From the NCBI RefSeq assembly GCF_003286085.1, contig NW_020825343.1:186001-250000 (forward strand): 64,000 nucleotides of DNA, read 5' to 3'. Source of the stretch: Drosophila persimilis. Its lineage: Eukaryota > Arthropoda > Insecta > Diptera > Drosophilidae. Both the position numbers and the translations under genes were made by a program. The notes under the pieces are model-generated. The model had not been told where the DNA came from, ran no database searches, and saw nothing but the letters and a program-made list of their open reading frames with translations. Shown here piece after piece: positions 24,691 through 36,500 of this stretch (position 1 is the stretch's first letter; the number at the start of each line of letters is the position of its first letter).

Positions 24691-26239
24691 TTATATGGGA
24701 GCGAAAACCACAAAAAAAAAACACACACAAAAAACAAAAAAAGAAAGCAAAAAGCTAATGGAAAAAACTAAATGTAATATTGAATGGTATTTTTTTTTTT
24801 TTTTTTTTGGTTTATTTTGTTGCTGTGGACGCGTAGTTTTATTTGTAATTTTTAAATGTAAAATGTACTAAAAAAAAGAAAAGAAAACTCGAACGTCGTT
24901 TATATGTATATGTAAATGTGAAACTGTTATACACAATGGAACCCCCCCTTCCCATCACTAATATACATATATAAGTAATACATATAGATATATCTATCAT
25001 ATGTGTATGTAACTATTGAATGCCAAGTCATATTTAAGTTGAAAGTAAACTAAAAATCCCGAATATCGAAGAAGAATTTTTAAAATTGAAGCAAACAAAA
25101 ACAAAAATATAAATACAAAAACCAACTAAAACGAAGAAAAAGAAAATAAAATACAAACAACAAATTTGCACAACACAAAAAGATATAAAAGAAAAGGAAA
25201 AAAACATAAACCTCCACAAAAGGAGAAAACCCCCTACCCCATAAATTGCCAAGGGTCTGAAGGGGATGGTTGCACAGGCTGCTGCAGAACAGAGAAAAGG
25301 TAAATCCCATATTCTAGATCGTAAGACAAAGAAGCAAATGATATTCTAAACAAACAAACAAAAAATAAAAATAAAGAAATGTTATTGTTGGAAAACAGCG
25401 AATAGGAAGGATAAGGAATGGTTTGTTAAATATATATTTAGGATATATATAGATATAGTGGTAGGTCGGCTGTTTTTCCCCACAGACAGGCAATGTTGGT
25501 ACAAAATTTTATCAGGTGACGTTTAACAACAAAAAAAAAAACACAAAATAAATGGAAACTAAACAAAAAAAATAATCCAGACATTTTTCGAAAAAAGGCT
25601 GTGCGCAATATATAAAAAAAAACAAACAAAAGCAAATAAAATATATGACGAATATAGATGGAAAAAAACCAGAGATAAAAGAGCAGGATTCGATAGACGA
25701 AAACATGGCCAAAAAAATAGAGTTGGTTAGAGAGTTTTAGCTGAAGTTTGACTGATTTGAAGAGGGTTGCAGATTGGAGATGGTAAGTGATGGAATAGAT
25801 GGGAATATTTGAAATTGAAAGCTCAGGAAATTAGTCCAAATGCCGGCGAATGGGTTGTTACGAAATGATATAAATATATTTATACATAGGAATGATTTGA
25901 ATACTAAAGTTTATAAGAAAGAGAAACATTGCATTGCATTGCATTATTGAATCTCGCACAAGTCGAGTCCGAGAAGATACCAGATCTCTCATACCCACAA
26001 AACACACATTCCAGTTTCCACTTGGAAATATTTATATCGCAAAACAGTCTGACGTTCAGGGGAACCCCCCCTGGTCCAAGTACAGGAATGAAACGAGAAA
26101 ACGTTGCGATTTTGTTGAGGCAGCTAAAATACGGATCGAAGTTCCTGTTGGAGGAGGAGAAGGATGATGCCGAGCTAGCATATAAGCCCCCCAAACTTTT
26201 TTCAGCGGAAAACCCTACGATTTTGAATGAGCTTTCCCA

Positions 26240-26278
26240 CACACACACACACACACACAGATACACACACACACACAA
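26240..26278 (+). repeat. (CA)n microsatellite in the Mkp3 3' UTR
   Basis: Two CA blocks are interrupted once by GATA. Confidence 0.85.
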
Positions 26279-26997
26279 ACACTTAAAAACAAACATAACG
26301 CCGTGCGAAAAAACGATGGCGGTAATAATGAAAATATAATAAGCAGCATTGAACAAGATTTAAATGCCAATTGCGACATTGAATGCCTCAGTCAGTATAG
26401 AAAATAGACAAAAAACCAAAGCCAACAAAATATTCACTTTTGAACGGCATTGAAAAGCGCTTGTTTCAAGCGAGCCAGTCCCCAAGAGCACACGATTGAG
26501 AGCCCCGAACGTTTTTGCCACTTAATAATCCCTAAATAAGAATAAATAAAAAAAAATACATACATATATATTAAATGTTTGCTGATTCGTGTGACAAATT
26601 TCATAAAATAAAACGAAATATTATAACTTTTTACAAATTGGAAATTTGGTAAAATTTGTGCTGCCAGGCAGCTGTTTGGGCGTGTGTTTGTTCGGAATTT
26701 TTTTGGTGTTTTTGTTGTTGTTGTTATGATAAACAGTTTAACATACATATTGAAACATCTCTGAGTGTTGAAGAATTTTCCATCAAATACTTAGAACCGA
26801 AATAATAGGAATTTTTAAGCGAGAGAGAGAGTGCCAACAAAATAAAAAATGAAATGAAAACAAAACCTAGATTAAATGAGTATATTTAACGATAAAACGA
26901 AATTGTACCTTGAGAATGTCCAAGAAATACTAAAAAGTAAAGTAAACGAAACGAAACGGAAGCCTAAACGATAAATAAAGTCGTACAATAAGAGAAA

Positions 26998-27018
26998 GAG
27001 AGAGAGAGAGAGAGAGAG
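26998..27018 (+). repeat. (AG)n tract near the end of the Mkp3 3' UTR
   Basis: Ten AG dinucleotides are followed by a short GTCA repeat. Confidence 0.85.
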
Positions 27019-27250
27019 TCAGTCAGTCCTCCCCCAAAAAGGAAAGATATTCTATATTCTATAGATACCTACAAACATTAGTTGTGTTTTGCACATTTTT
27101 GTAAACTTTACAACACGATACAAAAACAAAACCGAAAACAACAAACCGATACGATTGCAATAAATGAAATCGCGAAAAGTTATATATTACGATATATATA
27201 TACTATATATACATATTTACAGGATACATAATTAATAAACCCGTTTTTAA

Positions 27251-28000
27251 AACCCGTACAAAAAGTATCACTAGTTTCATTAGTGATCTATATTTTCGTT
27301 AGATAACATTTATTTCAACACTTTTTCGCTTAATCGAACAAAACACGTGAGTATATTAGTTTTAAAAAATACATAAGTCAGTGGAAAAGCTGCCTCTGCT
27401 TCGGATAGGTTATTGAGAAAAGCCAGAGATACCAGCAAATTGTTTTGCCAATTAAAGATTCTAGTTTTTTAAAGGAATAAAGGAAATACTCCCAATTCTA
27501 TAATATTCGAATTAATTTGATTTGAGCTGGCTTTCTCCATTAGTTAATACCGTGCGCCGTTCTGAGAATTCTGAGACCCTTTTGTGTCAGGAACCATCTA
27601 CCATGGGAGGTGACAGATGTATCGCTCAGCTCTTCTGGTTAGTTGGGCCTGAGAATTCTCGGGATAGTACGGGTACAACTTTACAATTCTATAGGCTATG
27701 AACTAGTTAGCAGCACAGTTTTGCAAATACGGATCATTGATCTAAAATAACCCACACCCCAGATACACAGAAAGTAATACCATTTAAGTACGAATTGACT
27801 GATAGATACATTTGCTATGTAGTTGAGATACTTTTTCAGCTTAAATACTACTCTTTCAGCTATTGAGACGAGACACAAGGAACAATTTGCAATATATTGC
27901 GCGATCTGAAACAATAAATGCTACACAAGAAACCACAACGACTACACAATGGACTAATTATTGTCATCCCCGTTGAAATGTCCTTTGTCATGTCATGTCC
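27251..28000. other. Intergenic spacer between convergent Mkp3 and Sfxn2
   Basis: No gene is seen. Mkp3 reads in from the left and Sfxn2 from the right, so this spacer should contain the end of the Sfxn2 3' UTR. TTTATT at 27309 is a distant minus-strand poly(A) signal word; nothing stronger is obvious closer to the Sfxn2 stop. Confidence 0.6.
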
Positions 28001-29303
28001 CTACAGACCCTTGTTGAAGTAGACACGCTTGGGTACATTTCCCTCGGTTCTCTTCTTCATATCCTCATAGAGTTCCGGCTCGAAGGTGCGCATGGTAGAG
28101 GTGTCCAACGAGCATTGCTGTGGGAAGAAAGCACAGGCGGAGGGCACCATGAAGCAGAGGCTGAAAGGAAGGAAAAAAGGGAGTGAAAAGATAGCAGACA
28201 TATTGCTTATAGGTGATCGTGATCCCCTTACAAGCATCCAACCATCAGGGTTTGGAAAGGGGCATTTATCCATTTGATGCGGCTGTAGGCGGGCAGCTTT
28301 TCCAATCGCTCCATGATCAAAGGCAGTACCAGCATCCCGGGCGCTGCCATGGCTATCCGTGATATGACCACCTCGCTAATACCCTTGATGGCAGCCAGAC
28401 GACTCTGGCCCACAATCTCACCCTCCGAGTTCTTCACCTCCACGCCTCTGAGTATCTCGTTCTGTCGCATTAGCGGAATGTTGACACAGTTTGCGGCTGC
28501 CACAGCAGCGAATGGTACAAATCGCTGGAACAGAGGAGTCGCCTTCTTCGACCAGTAGTTCTTGCATCCAATGGCAGCAATCAAGGCTGAGGTTGTAGCC
28601 GACACATAGGCCACGCCAAGCTGCGTAACGCTGGTGGGGGAATTGGCATTGCGATTTGTATAGTTGACGACCGCGTTGAAGGACTGATTGATAAACTGCC
28701 AGAGCACCACCGCGGGCACAGTCCGATAGAAGGCCAGCATTCCGCCAGTGATCAACATGCCGCCAGGAACCTAAACAATGATAGACAAATACTACATAAT
28801 CGACAGCGTGAGAGGAGGACTCCGCTAAGCTATTACACATTCGTTTCTCCTTCTTTCCCCTTTCTTTTTTTATGTTTTTTGGCAACTCATTCACGACGTC
28901 AGTGGTTTTGCTATTTTTGGGGCCGGACACATCACGAGACTTGCCTGAAAACTCATGCGACCACAAAAGTTCTGCAGCTCCCCTGTGTCGGGATGGAAGG
29001 CCGAGCTATACAACTTCATGTTGTAATGGACATCCTCCAGCGCTTTCCCTGGCCCCAGGGACTGCGCCTGGCCCGGCTCCCGGCGATACTTCTCAATCAT
29101 TTCCTTGGCCTCCAGCAGCCGTTCACTGGGCTGGACCACTGTCCGGGGATCTGTCATCCAGGCATAGTACTTGAAGCGGCCAGCGAAGGTCGTCAGGTCG
29201 TACAGCGGCTTGTCCACATCGATAAGGGCTATCACCATATGTGTTAGATGTTTACTATACCATATACATATGTAATTCTTAACTTACTTAATTCCTGAGA
29301 CAT
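28001..29303 (-). CDS. Sfxn2: Sfxn2, sideroflexin 2 (four exons, minus strand)
   Basis: Sideroflexins are multi-pass inner mitochondrial membrane transporters; SFXN1 and SFXN3 carry serine, and SFXN2 is linked to iron and heme handling. Coding exons, read on the minus strand, are 29303-29288, 29228-28945, 28770-28232 and 28160-28001, giving 332 residues against 322 in human SFXN2. Sideroflexin hallmarks are TDPRT (31-35), HPDTGE (84-89), QSFNAVVNYTNRN (129-141), ANCVNIPLMR (193-202), SAPGM-type AAPGM, and the C-terminal VYFNKGL. The PAVVLWQFINQSFNAVVNY stretch and the ending match SFXN2 better than SFXN1/3. The first exon codes for only five residues and one base. Intron 2 (28944-28771) uses a GC donor, CAG followed by gcaagt. 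The gene converges with Mkp3 and diverges from the UGT gene. Confidence 0.93.
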
Positions 29304-30822
29304 TTTCAAGAGGTTCGACTTTTTGCAAGTGGCTTACGTAAGCCGGCGGTTTTTTCTCCCACTTCTTGCTTCTTGCTTGTTGCTGTTTTACGATTGCGCT
29401 TTACCTGAGCACTGGCTCTGTGTACTCAGGGTTGGGGCTGTTGCTATCAACTGAATGAATCAAATCCGCCTGCCCAGGTGCGTGCTCCGTGCAAGCTGCC
29501 AGCTGTTCTTTTCGCTTTTCTGCTGTCTAATGCGGTTCAAAGTTTTTTGGCATCCATCCAAAAATGCAAATTTTTTTTGCTTGTCTGCTTGTTACCGGTG
29601 CGACAATACAACCATTGGGCAGAGCAACAAATTTAACCCAATTTAGCACTGATTTATTACTCAATTGCTTTTCAAGAGCAGCGAAACAAATTTAAACAAC
29701 AAAGACCATTTTCAAATTGTTTACAATAGTGTTGTTGGGTTGTTCATGAACGAGCTTTTCTCTGTAGTGAACGAACTGAAAAAGTTCATCGGAACCGCTC
29801 CTTTCTGTTCGTTATTTTATGTTCCCTAGTTCGATTCTGTTTGCTATTTTTCCAGCTAACAAATCTAATAAATAAATCTAGATGTAATAATAATCGCGTA
29901 ACATAGAATCTAGCGGACAAAAATGCACTGAGAACTAAAACGGCCATGCACCAAAAATAAGAACATACTAACAGAACGAGCTAGTTCATTGAATGAACGA
30001 AAGAAGGCAAGCCACCCTTAGATTTGCCATTCACTGCCAGCAGGCTTAATCCATATGTGTAGTTACCATGTAAACAAATTTGCAGTTTTGTTGACTTATT
30101 TGTTTAAGCCTTATCTAGAAACACTCTAAAAACTCAATCAATTCATCAATCGGAATAAATTTTGTGTTCAGGGCTGGGGGTCCTAGGTAGCTGGCTTTAC
30201 TCAACCGAACATCAAAATCGAGGAATATGATTTCCAATCATGGGCAGAGAACACTTAACCCATATCGACCGGTGGGTATTATTATACACTCCGCGAGAAT
30301 TATGAATCTTGAAGAATTTTAGCGCAGATCAGGGGAAAGATATCATGGTCTTTTGCTTCAGTAAAGGCAAAGGATAGAATAGACCCTTAAGAGTAATTAT
30401 TGTTAATATTATTAGTACTATTTTCCGCGGTTAAACTCGAGTTGTTATCCTGTTTAAATAAAGGGGGCTTAAGTGGGCTAATCACGTATTTTTGTTGGTA
30501 TAGCACACTGGTTGTGGCCCTTTCACTTTCGCGTGTTGTTTTGGTGCAATTTTTTTTTGTTTAAATAGAGCATTGGGTGGTATTGTGCAATGCTGCAATG
30601 ATGTTGATGACAAACGGCAGCAGCAACAGATAATAATAGACGCCCCACAGCGCCAGGAGAGAGGGAGGAGGAGCCAGCTGTGTGTGTGTGTGCGTTTGTG
30701 CAAAACCGGAAAAGCATCAACTGCTTCCAAGTGAAGGACAAGCACACGTACGCGGATGCGAATGCGAATGTGGAGGCGTATGCGTATGTGGACATTGCCC
30801 TAAGGCCACACGCACACAAAAA
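29304..30822. other. Divergent intergenic region between Sfxn2 and the UGT gene
   Basis: No coding gene is seen. The right part must hold the 5' region of the UGT gene and the left part the Sfxn2 promoter. Neither shows a convincing TATA/Inr pair; TTTAAATAG near 30560 is a weak TATA candidate. A cluster of GTTCAT, ATGAAC and GAACGA words lies at 29742-30003. Confidence 0.55.
29742..30003. repeat. Cluster of GTTCAT/ATGAAC and GAACGA words, possibly a degraded inverted-repeat element
   Basis: The left arm (29742-29790) has a GTTCATGAAC palindrome followed by GAACGAAC and AGTTCATC. The right arm (29973-30003) has GAACGAGCTAGTTCATT and GAATGAACGA in roughly inverted order. The arrangement suggests the ends of an old mobile element, but no target duplication is seen. 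Confidence 0.35.
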
Positions 30823-32952
30823 ATGCGTTTGCTGCAGCTGTTGATGGCCCTGTCGCTGCTCTGCGGCGCCATCTCCTGTGCCAACATCCTGGCCGTGCTG
30901 CCCAGTGTCTGGAAGTCGCACTATCTTTTTGGCCGACGACTGCTGCAGGAGCTGGTGGCCAGTCCGCGGAATCATTCGATCACTCTGATCAGTCCGCATG
31001 CCTTGGAGGCGGGTGGAGTGGATGCAGAACTGCCAAACATCAGGGAAATACGCATTGAGGGGCTCAAGGAGAACTGGGTGGGTATGGGCATGAGCTTTGA
31101 GCCGGAACAGATGCGGTCGCAGAGTGTGATGGAACGTTTCACGCGGCTCATTTATGCGGGCACTACCAATGTGGATTTGTTGCTGTCGGATCAGCAGGTG
31201 CGGAAGCTGCTAACCAGCGGCGAGCAGTTTGATCTATTGATTGTTGATTTGTTTCTAAGCGATGCCCTCTTGGGGTGAGTAATAGCTGAACCAGAAGCAG
31301 CAGAACCCCTTGATTGATGATCCTTTGCATCCTTTATGACAGCCTGGCCTACTACTATGGCATACCCACCGTTGCAATCAGTCCCACCGGTGCCAATTCC
31401 TGGCTAAACAACATGTTCGGCAATCCCCAATCGTCGTCCCTGGATCCAAGCAACTTTCTACCCTTCACAGAGCGCATGAATACCCAACAGCGGATCGTCA
31501 ATAGCCTCATGAGCACTTTCGAGCGTCTAACCTACAAGTAAGTGTCATGCTATCCTATCCACACTGAGAGCCTGCAGTAATCCTCGCTCTTCTCCTAGCT
31601 TCTTTCATTTGATCTCCCAGCAGACGGTCTACTCGAAACACTTTGAGATGCTGGTGCAGGAACTGCCGCTGTATCGGGATCTAACGAAGAATCTCAGTTT
31701 GGCTCTGATAAACTCTCATCCGGGCCTAAACTATCCGCGTGCCTATTTGCCCAATATGGTGGAGGTGGGTGGCCTCCACTTGACGGCTCGCACGGACCTA
31801 CGCCCATTGCCGAACGTAAGCCAGGGATATTTACCATCAATTCATTTTGCTAATCTCTTAATTTCTCAATTCCAGCATCTCCTGTCGTTTATGGAGTCTG
31901 CTGCGGGGGGTTGCATCTACATGAGTCTCGGTGCCGATGTCCAGACAGCGCAGTTGCCCAGCGAAAAGTTGGCCATATTCATGGATGTTTTCGGTCACCT
32001 CAAGGAGTTCCATTTCGTGCTAAAGTGGGAAAACGAGGATTTTGTATCGAGTCTGGAGCTGCCGGAGAATGTGATGATTGCCAATTGGTGGCCCCAGCAG
32101 GCGATATTGTCGCACACGCTGGTCAAGCTGTTCATCAGCAGCTGCGGCCAGTTGAGCGTATGGGAATCCGTTATGGGCGAGACGCCCATTCTGGCCATAC
32201 CCATACTGGCCGAACAGGAGGTGATGGCCAAGCGTCTGCAGCTGAATGGAGTCTCGCTGACGGTCAACTACGATGCCATAGCCTATGATGCCCTGCTGCA
32301 CGGCATCCGGCAACTAACACTGAACACCAGCTATTCGGAAAGTTTAGTCAAACTAAGGAAACGTCTTGGTGGTCCCTCGCCATCCTCTCTGGCCGTTGGC
32401 CAAATTGAGCTCATTCTGGACTCGGGTGGCGCGGATTTCCTCAAGTCCCATGCAAATACTCTTAATTACTGGCGTCTGGAGGGCCTGGATGTGCTCGTGA
32501 TCATTACAATCGGCTTTGTTGGTATTCTGACTATTCCGTTTTTGGTTATTTCTTGCATCCTACGCAAGTCGTACTACAGCGAAGCGTGCCAGGATCAGCA
32601 GCCGCCCTATCGTTCCACCCTGAAAGTAGTGGGCAGGGTTCATAGCTATGGCGAACCAGGAGGCACTCCAGCAGAGCCCCTGAGACGCACTCGCTCGGCC
32701 CAGTCCCTTTCGGCACGCTCCAGCTCGTCCAGCTTCAGCTCCAACACGACACCGCCAACAACAGCATCGACCACACCGTTGGATATGACACCACCACCGC
32801 CAGCGGTGGTGCAACTCCTGGGGCATGTACCATCGCCGTTGCAGCTGTATGTTAATCAACAGCAGCAACAGCAGCAGATATACTCAAACTCCGATTTGAG
32901 CAATCGACAACAAGCATCACAAGATGACAACACAGAACGAAGGTTTTCATAG
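30823..32952 (+). CDS. UDP-glycosyltransferase family membrane protein with altered donor site
   Basis: Exons are 30823-31274, 31343-31537, 31599-31815 and 31876-32952, giving 646 residues; insect UGTs are usually near 520. UGTs are ER type I membrane enzymes that pass sugar from UDP-sugar to small lipophilic acceptors. Seen: a signal peptide (1-20), the acceptor-side His33 in WKSHY, a candidate partner Asp142 in FDLLIVD, the IYMSLGA strand (302-308), NWWPQQ (358-363), a transmembrane segment (494-517) and a basic RK start to the tail. The signature is altered: the usual xHGG reads Ser376-Ser377-Cys378-Gly379, and the final DQ reads Glu401-Gln402. The 129-residue cytosolic tail is rich in Ser, Thr, Pro and Gln, unlike the short lysine-rich tail of most UGTs. 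The start ATG at 30823 immediately precedes the signal peptide. I cannot name the ortholog, and it may not be catalytically active. Confidence 0.93.
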
Positions 32953-33580
32953 TCAGAACAGAAACTAAAACTATATCTTATAAAATGCATACATATTAAC
33001 TCTACCGTTTAGGGACTAGGCTTAGGCGTGATTTGTTGTTAATGTCCGTGGAGCTTTGGTTTATTTTTTTCGGCCAAGTTGTACTGTTTATGTAAATAGT
33101 TTTTAAAACCCCAAGAGATATTCGAGTATATTTAATTTGATGTCTGTTGATGATATTACCTATTACCTAGTACCCCCCTTTGTCACAATACCTCCCCCCC
33201 TTAAAAACTTCGATTTAGAAGACTGAGCAATATATGTATGTGCATACATGTATGTATGTAAAAACCATTTGATGACAAACCGAAAAGCTTGAAAGTGTAT
33301 AAACAATTGCAGTTTAACTGCAGACAATTCAGCCCAAGATGTATACTATATATTGAGCAAGATATGTCCTAAATGTCTCTAAACAGAATTTCTCAGAGCT
33401 TAAATGGGTCCTTTTTTTGATGGCAAATTTATGGTTGCAGAAGTTTTTTAGAACGTTTACTAATTGTAGATTTTTTATTTGTATTTTTCATTGTTTTAGT
33501 ATACTTTAAAATACGATACGATTCGCTATTAAGAAGCGCATATAAATATTGTTGAATAAAACATGAGTTAATCGCAGCTT
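32953..33580 (+). other. Probable 3' UTR of the UGT gene
   Basis: The AT-rich sequence after the TAG at 32950-32952 has a clear AATAAA at 33555-33560, which would end transcription near 33575-33580. A second AATAAA lies near 33689. No coding potential is seen. Confidence 0.55.
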
Positions 33581-36500
33581 GAGACAAACGTTTTTTTCTT
33601 AGTCAAGGATTTTCTGGGGACTATTATGTTTTTTAAAATAATTTTTCTTTGAAATCAGAAACAACTCTTATTTCTAATTTTTATTTTAATAAACATTAAC
33701 CAGGATAATAATTTATTAATATATACAAATTCAAACGAAAAATCGAGGGTTTCATTTGAGAATTGCATGATGCGGATCGGATCTATTACTTTTTCCAATG
33801 CATTAGAAAACATTGCCGGAATTAAAAACTAAAAGCATCAACAGCCGAATCCTTATAGCCGGGCCTTCAGGTTTATATTCCGAGAGAATGCGGAGAGATC
33901 GTCACTTTTTCGAACAGCGATACCAAAGAGAAAGAGATGGAGAGATAGAAAGAGAGAGAATGCGGCAGTCATCGGCTTCAATACCAGTAGCGGCGCATAA
34001 GGAACATAATACAAAATATATAAATATTTTCGATTTTCAAAATAACAATATACCAAATAAAAATATAAGCTATTCAAGAATTTATTACAAAAATAATTTG
34101 CTGACTTTTTTCGACTTTAATTTTTATTATTAATTATTAATCTTATTGGTGATCTCTGTTTATAAATCTCAGGCCAAAGATGATACCTATTAAAAATTAA
34201 ATTAAATTAAATTTAAATTAATTAAAACAATAACTTAATTTCGAATTATTTAAAACTCTACTGAAGTTAAAGCTTATAAAATTAAAATTATCAGATATCC
34301 ATCGATATATGTATCTCTAAAGATATTCCTAAAATGCTATGGAATTTATTTATTTATGCTATTTGTGAAAGGCCATCGTATGCTACGACACCTCCCTATC
34401 TTTTTAGTACGAATTTTTTGGGGTATGAGTGCCATAAAATTAATATATTTAATGCACATCTTTATTTAAACAGTTCTTCAGCTCTGAACAAATACAAATA
34501 ATATATTTAATGGTATGCTAATCTAGACAGAGAGAGAGAGCCATAGAGAGTGTCTGCGAGAGGGCATGAGAGTTAGAAATGAAGAGAGAGAGAGAGAGAA
34601 AGAACAGTTAACGTTAATTATGGTTTCAAATGGATGCAGGGGCAAGGGGCGTGTCTAATTAGTTGACTGCGCGCTGCGGCTAATGTCGGCCCCGCTTTTG
34701 ATGTGCATGGCGGCGTGTGCACTTCATTTAAGCCGAGTGCGGCTCAAGTGTCTCTGAGGATGTGCCGCGGATGCAGGCTTCACGAAGGTAGGGTGGCAGG
34801 GTGGCAGGAAGCGAAAGGCTGCCATGCCAGCTCCAGCTTCAGCTCCAGTCAGGGGCTCAGTGGCACCTGTTTGCATTCAACAGTCCAGGCACGTAGACAA
34901 AGAGAATAGCGGAAAGGAATGGAATGGAAAGCAAGGGAAAGCGGAGCCAAGAGAGGGTGGAAAAGGGGGGATGTGTGTGGCAAGTGGGTGACTTGTGGGT
35001 GGCAGAATTTCACTTTGACTTCTCCTGGCTGCCGCTTGCCTGTTAATAAAAGTGTAATTATGCACATATGCCGAGCGATGGCTCAAGGGTTCGAGAGCTC
35101 GAAGGAGAGATACAAAGGGCCCAGGGGTGGACTGGGCATTGGATGGATGCACTACGCTTTTGGTTTCGTTTCTTTTTTATGCGCATATTTTTGGTTAGAC
35201 ATTGGAAATGTGATATCTAGCCGTAGGCCACAATTGACATGCCACATGACGCGCGGTGGCATTCCATTCCCAGAGCAGGGGCCCATACCAGACCGCAATC
35301 TCAGCTTCTGCCTCTCTCAATTGTGGTGCGTGTGATTTGATTAGGGCCTGCTTTTGGCCACAGCTGAGATTTAAGAGACACAGAGAGAATTCAATGAGAC
35401 TCGTCGGGTTAATTAAATGTGGAATATATCATGTTTTCTTAGGAGGAAAAACATTCAAAGGAAGGACAGAAATTCCATCAGACAAATCTTCCCTTAAATA
35501 CCTTACAGAAGAGTCCAACCCGCCTATCCTTAGTTATCCTTACTAAATCCAAGCCCTGAAATGTGTTTACATTATAAAAATTTTACAGATTCCAAAATTG
35601 ATACCAAAAGATACTCACCGAGAGTGAAAATCATTAACAGAAGGTGTTTTGATTTAAATATGAGTTTATTTCATATTTGAATAATAAACAAAATTAATAT
35701 TTCAATTAAATATTTGTTAAATATATATTTTTTGTAAATTAAACATAGTATATATTGATTTTTTTATATTTTATATTTGGATTAAATATTCTTAAATATA
35801 TTAAATAAATATTAAATTCTATTCTGTTAAATTCTGTTTGTATACAAAAAAGCAAATATTTTTCTTTGAATATGGGTGTCTTTTCCCGTTTTCCAAGTTT
35901 CCCTTAGGACATTCTTATGGTTTCTTTTTTGGTAACACATCTGTATCAGATCTGCATACCACAAAAGATATCTAACCCATTCTCAGTCCGTTTCATTGTC
36001 AATCTTATCAAGCGGAAAGTCCGAATCGGCCGCGTCGCCCATCAAAGCCACACTTGTCCCAGGGCGGCCCCGGAGGCTGTGGGGTTTCCGAGTTAGCTGG
36101 GAATGGGACTGGCAGAATGGCAATCAGAATGGGAATCAGAATAGGAATGGAGCAAGCGGCGACAGATGAACAGAGTTGCTAACCAGCAGAGGAGAGGCCA
36201 TAGGATGACAGGCCTCGTCGCGAATGTCAACCGCAAGAAGAGCATCGCATCGCAGCGCAGGGCAGAGCAGAGCAGAGCAGCGGAGTCAAGTGAAGTCCTC
36301 TCGCATTGACAGGCGGCCCAACCACAGGCCACAGGCAGGGAACAACAGGAGGGAAGAGGAAGAGGCTCCGCAGTGGAGTGGATGGAAAGAATTAGTGACA
36401 TTCCAAGGGTCTCACGTTACAGATACTATGGGAACGGAACAGAAAGAGTTCGAATTGGTTTTTGGGCCGGCTATTGGTATGGGGATTGCGGCATTGGGGG

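Larger units (their letters stand above)
24206..27250 (+). other. Mkp3: Long A-rich Mkp3 3' UTR region
   Basis: From the TAG at 24205 to about 27250 the plus strand is strongly A-rich, with many AAAC, AAAAC and AATAAA words, and no coding capacity. Landmarks are (CA)n at 24249-24267 and 26240-26278, (AAT)n at 24669-24690, a T19 run at 24790-24808 and (AG)n at 26998-27018. Poly(A) signal words occur near 24336, 26973, 27160 and 27230. The skew falls away at about 27260. This suggests one long 3' UTR with alternative ends, but the true cleavage sites need transcript data. Confidence 0.55.
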
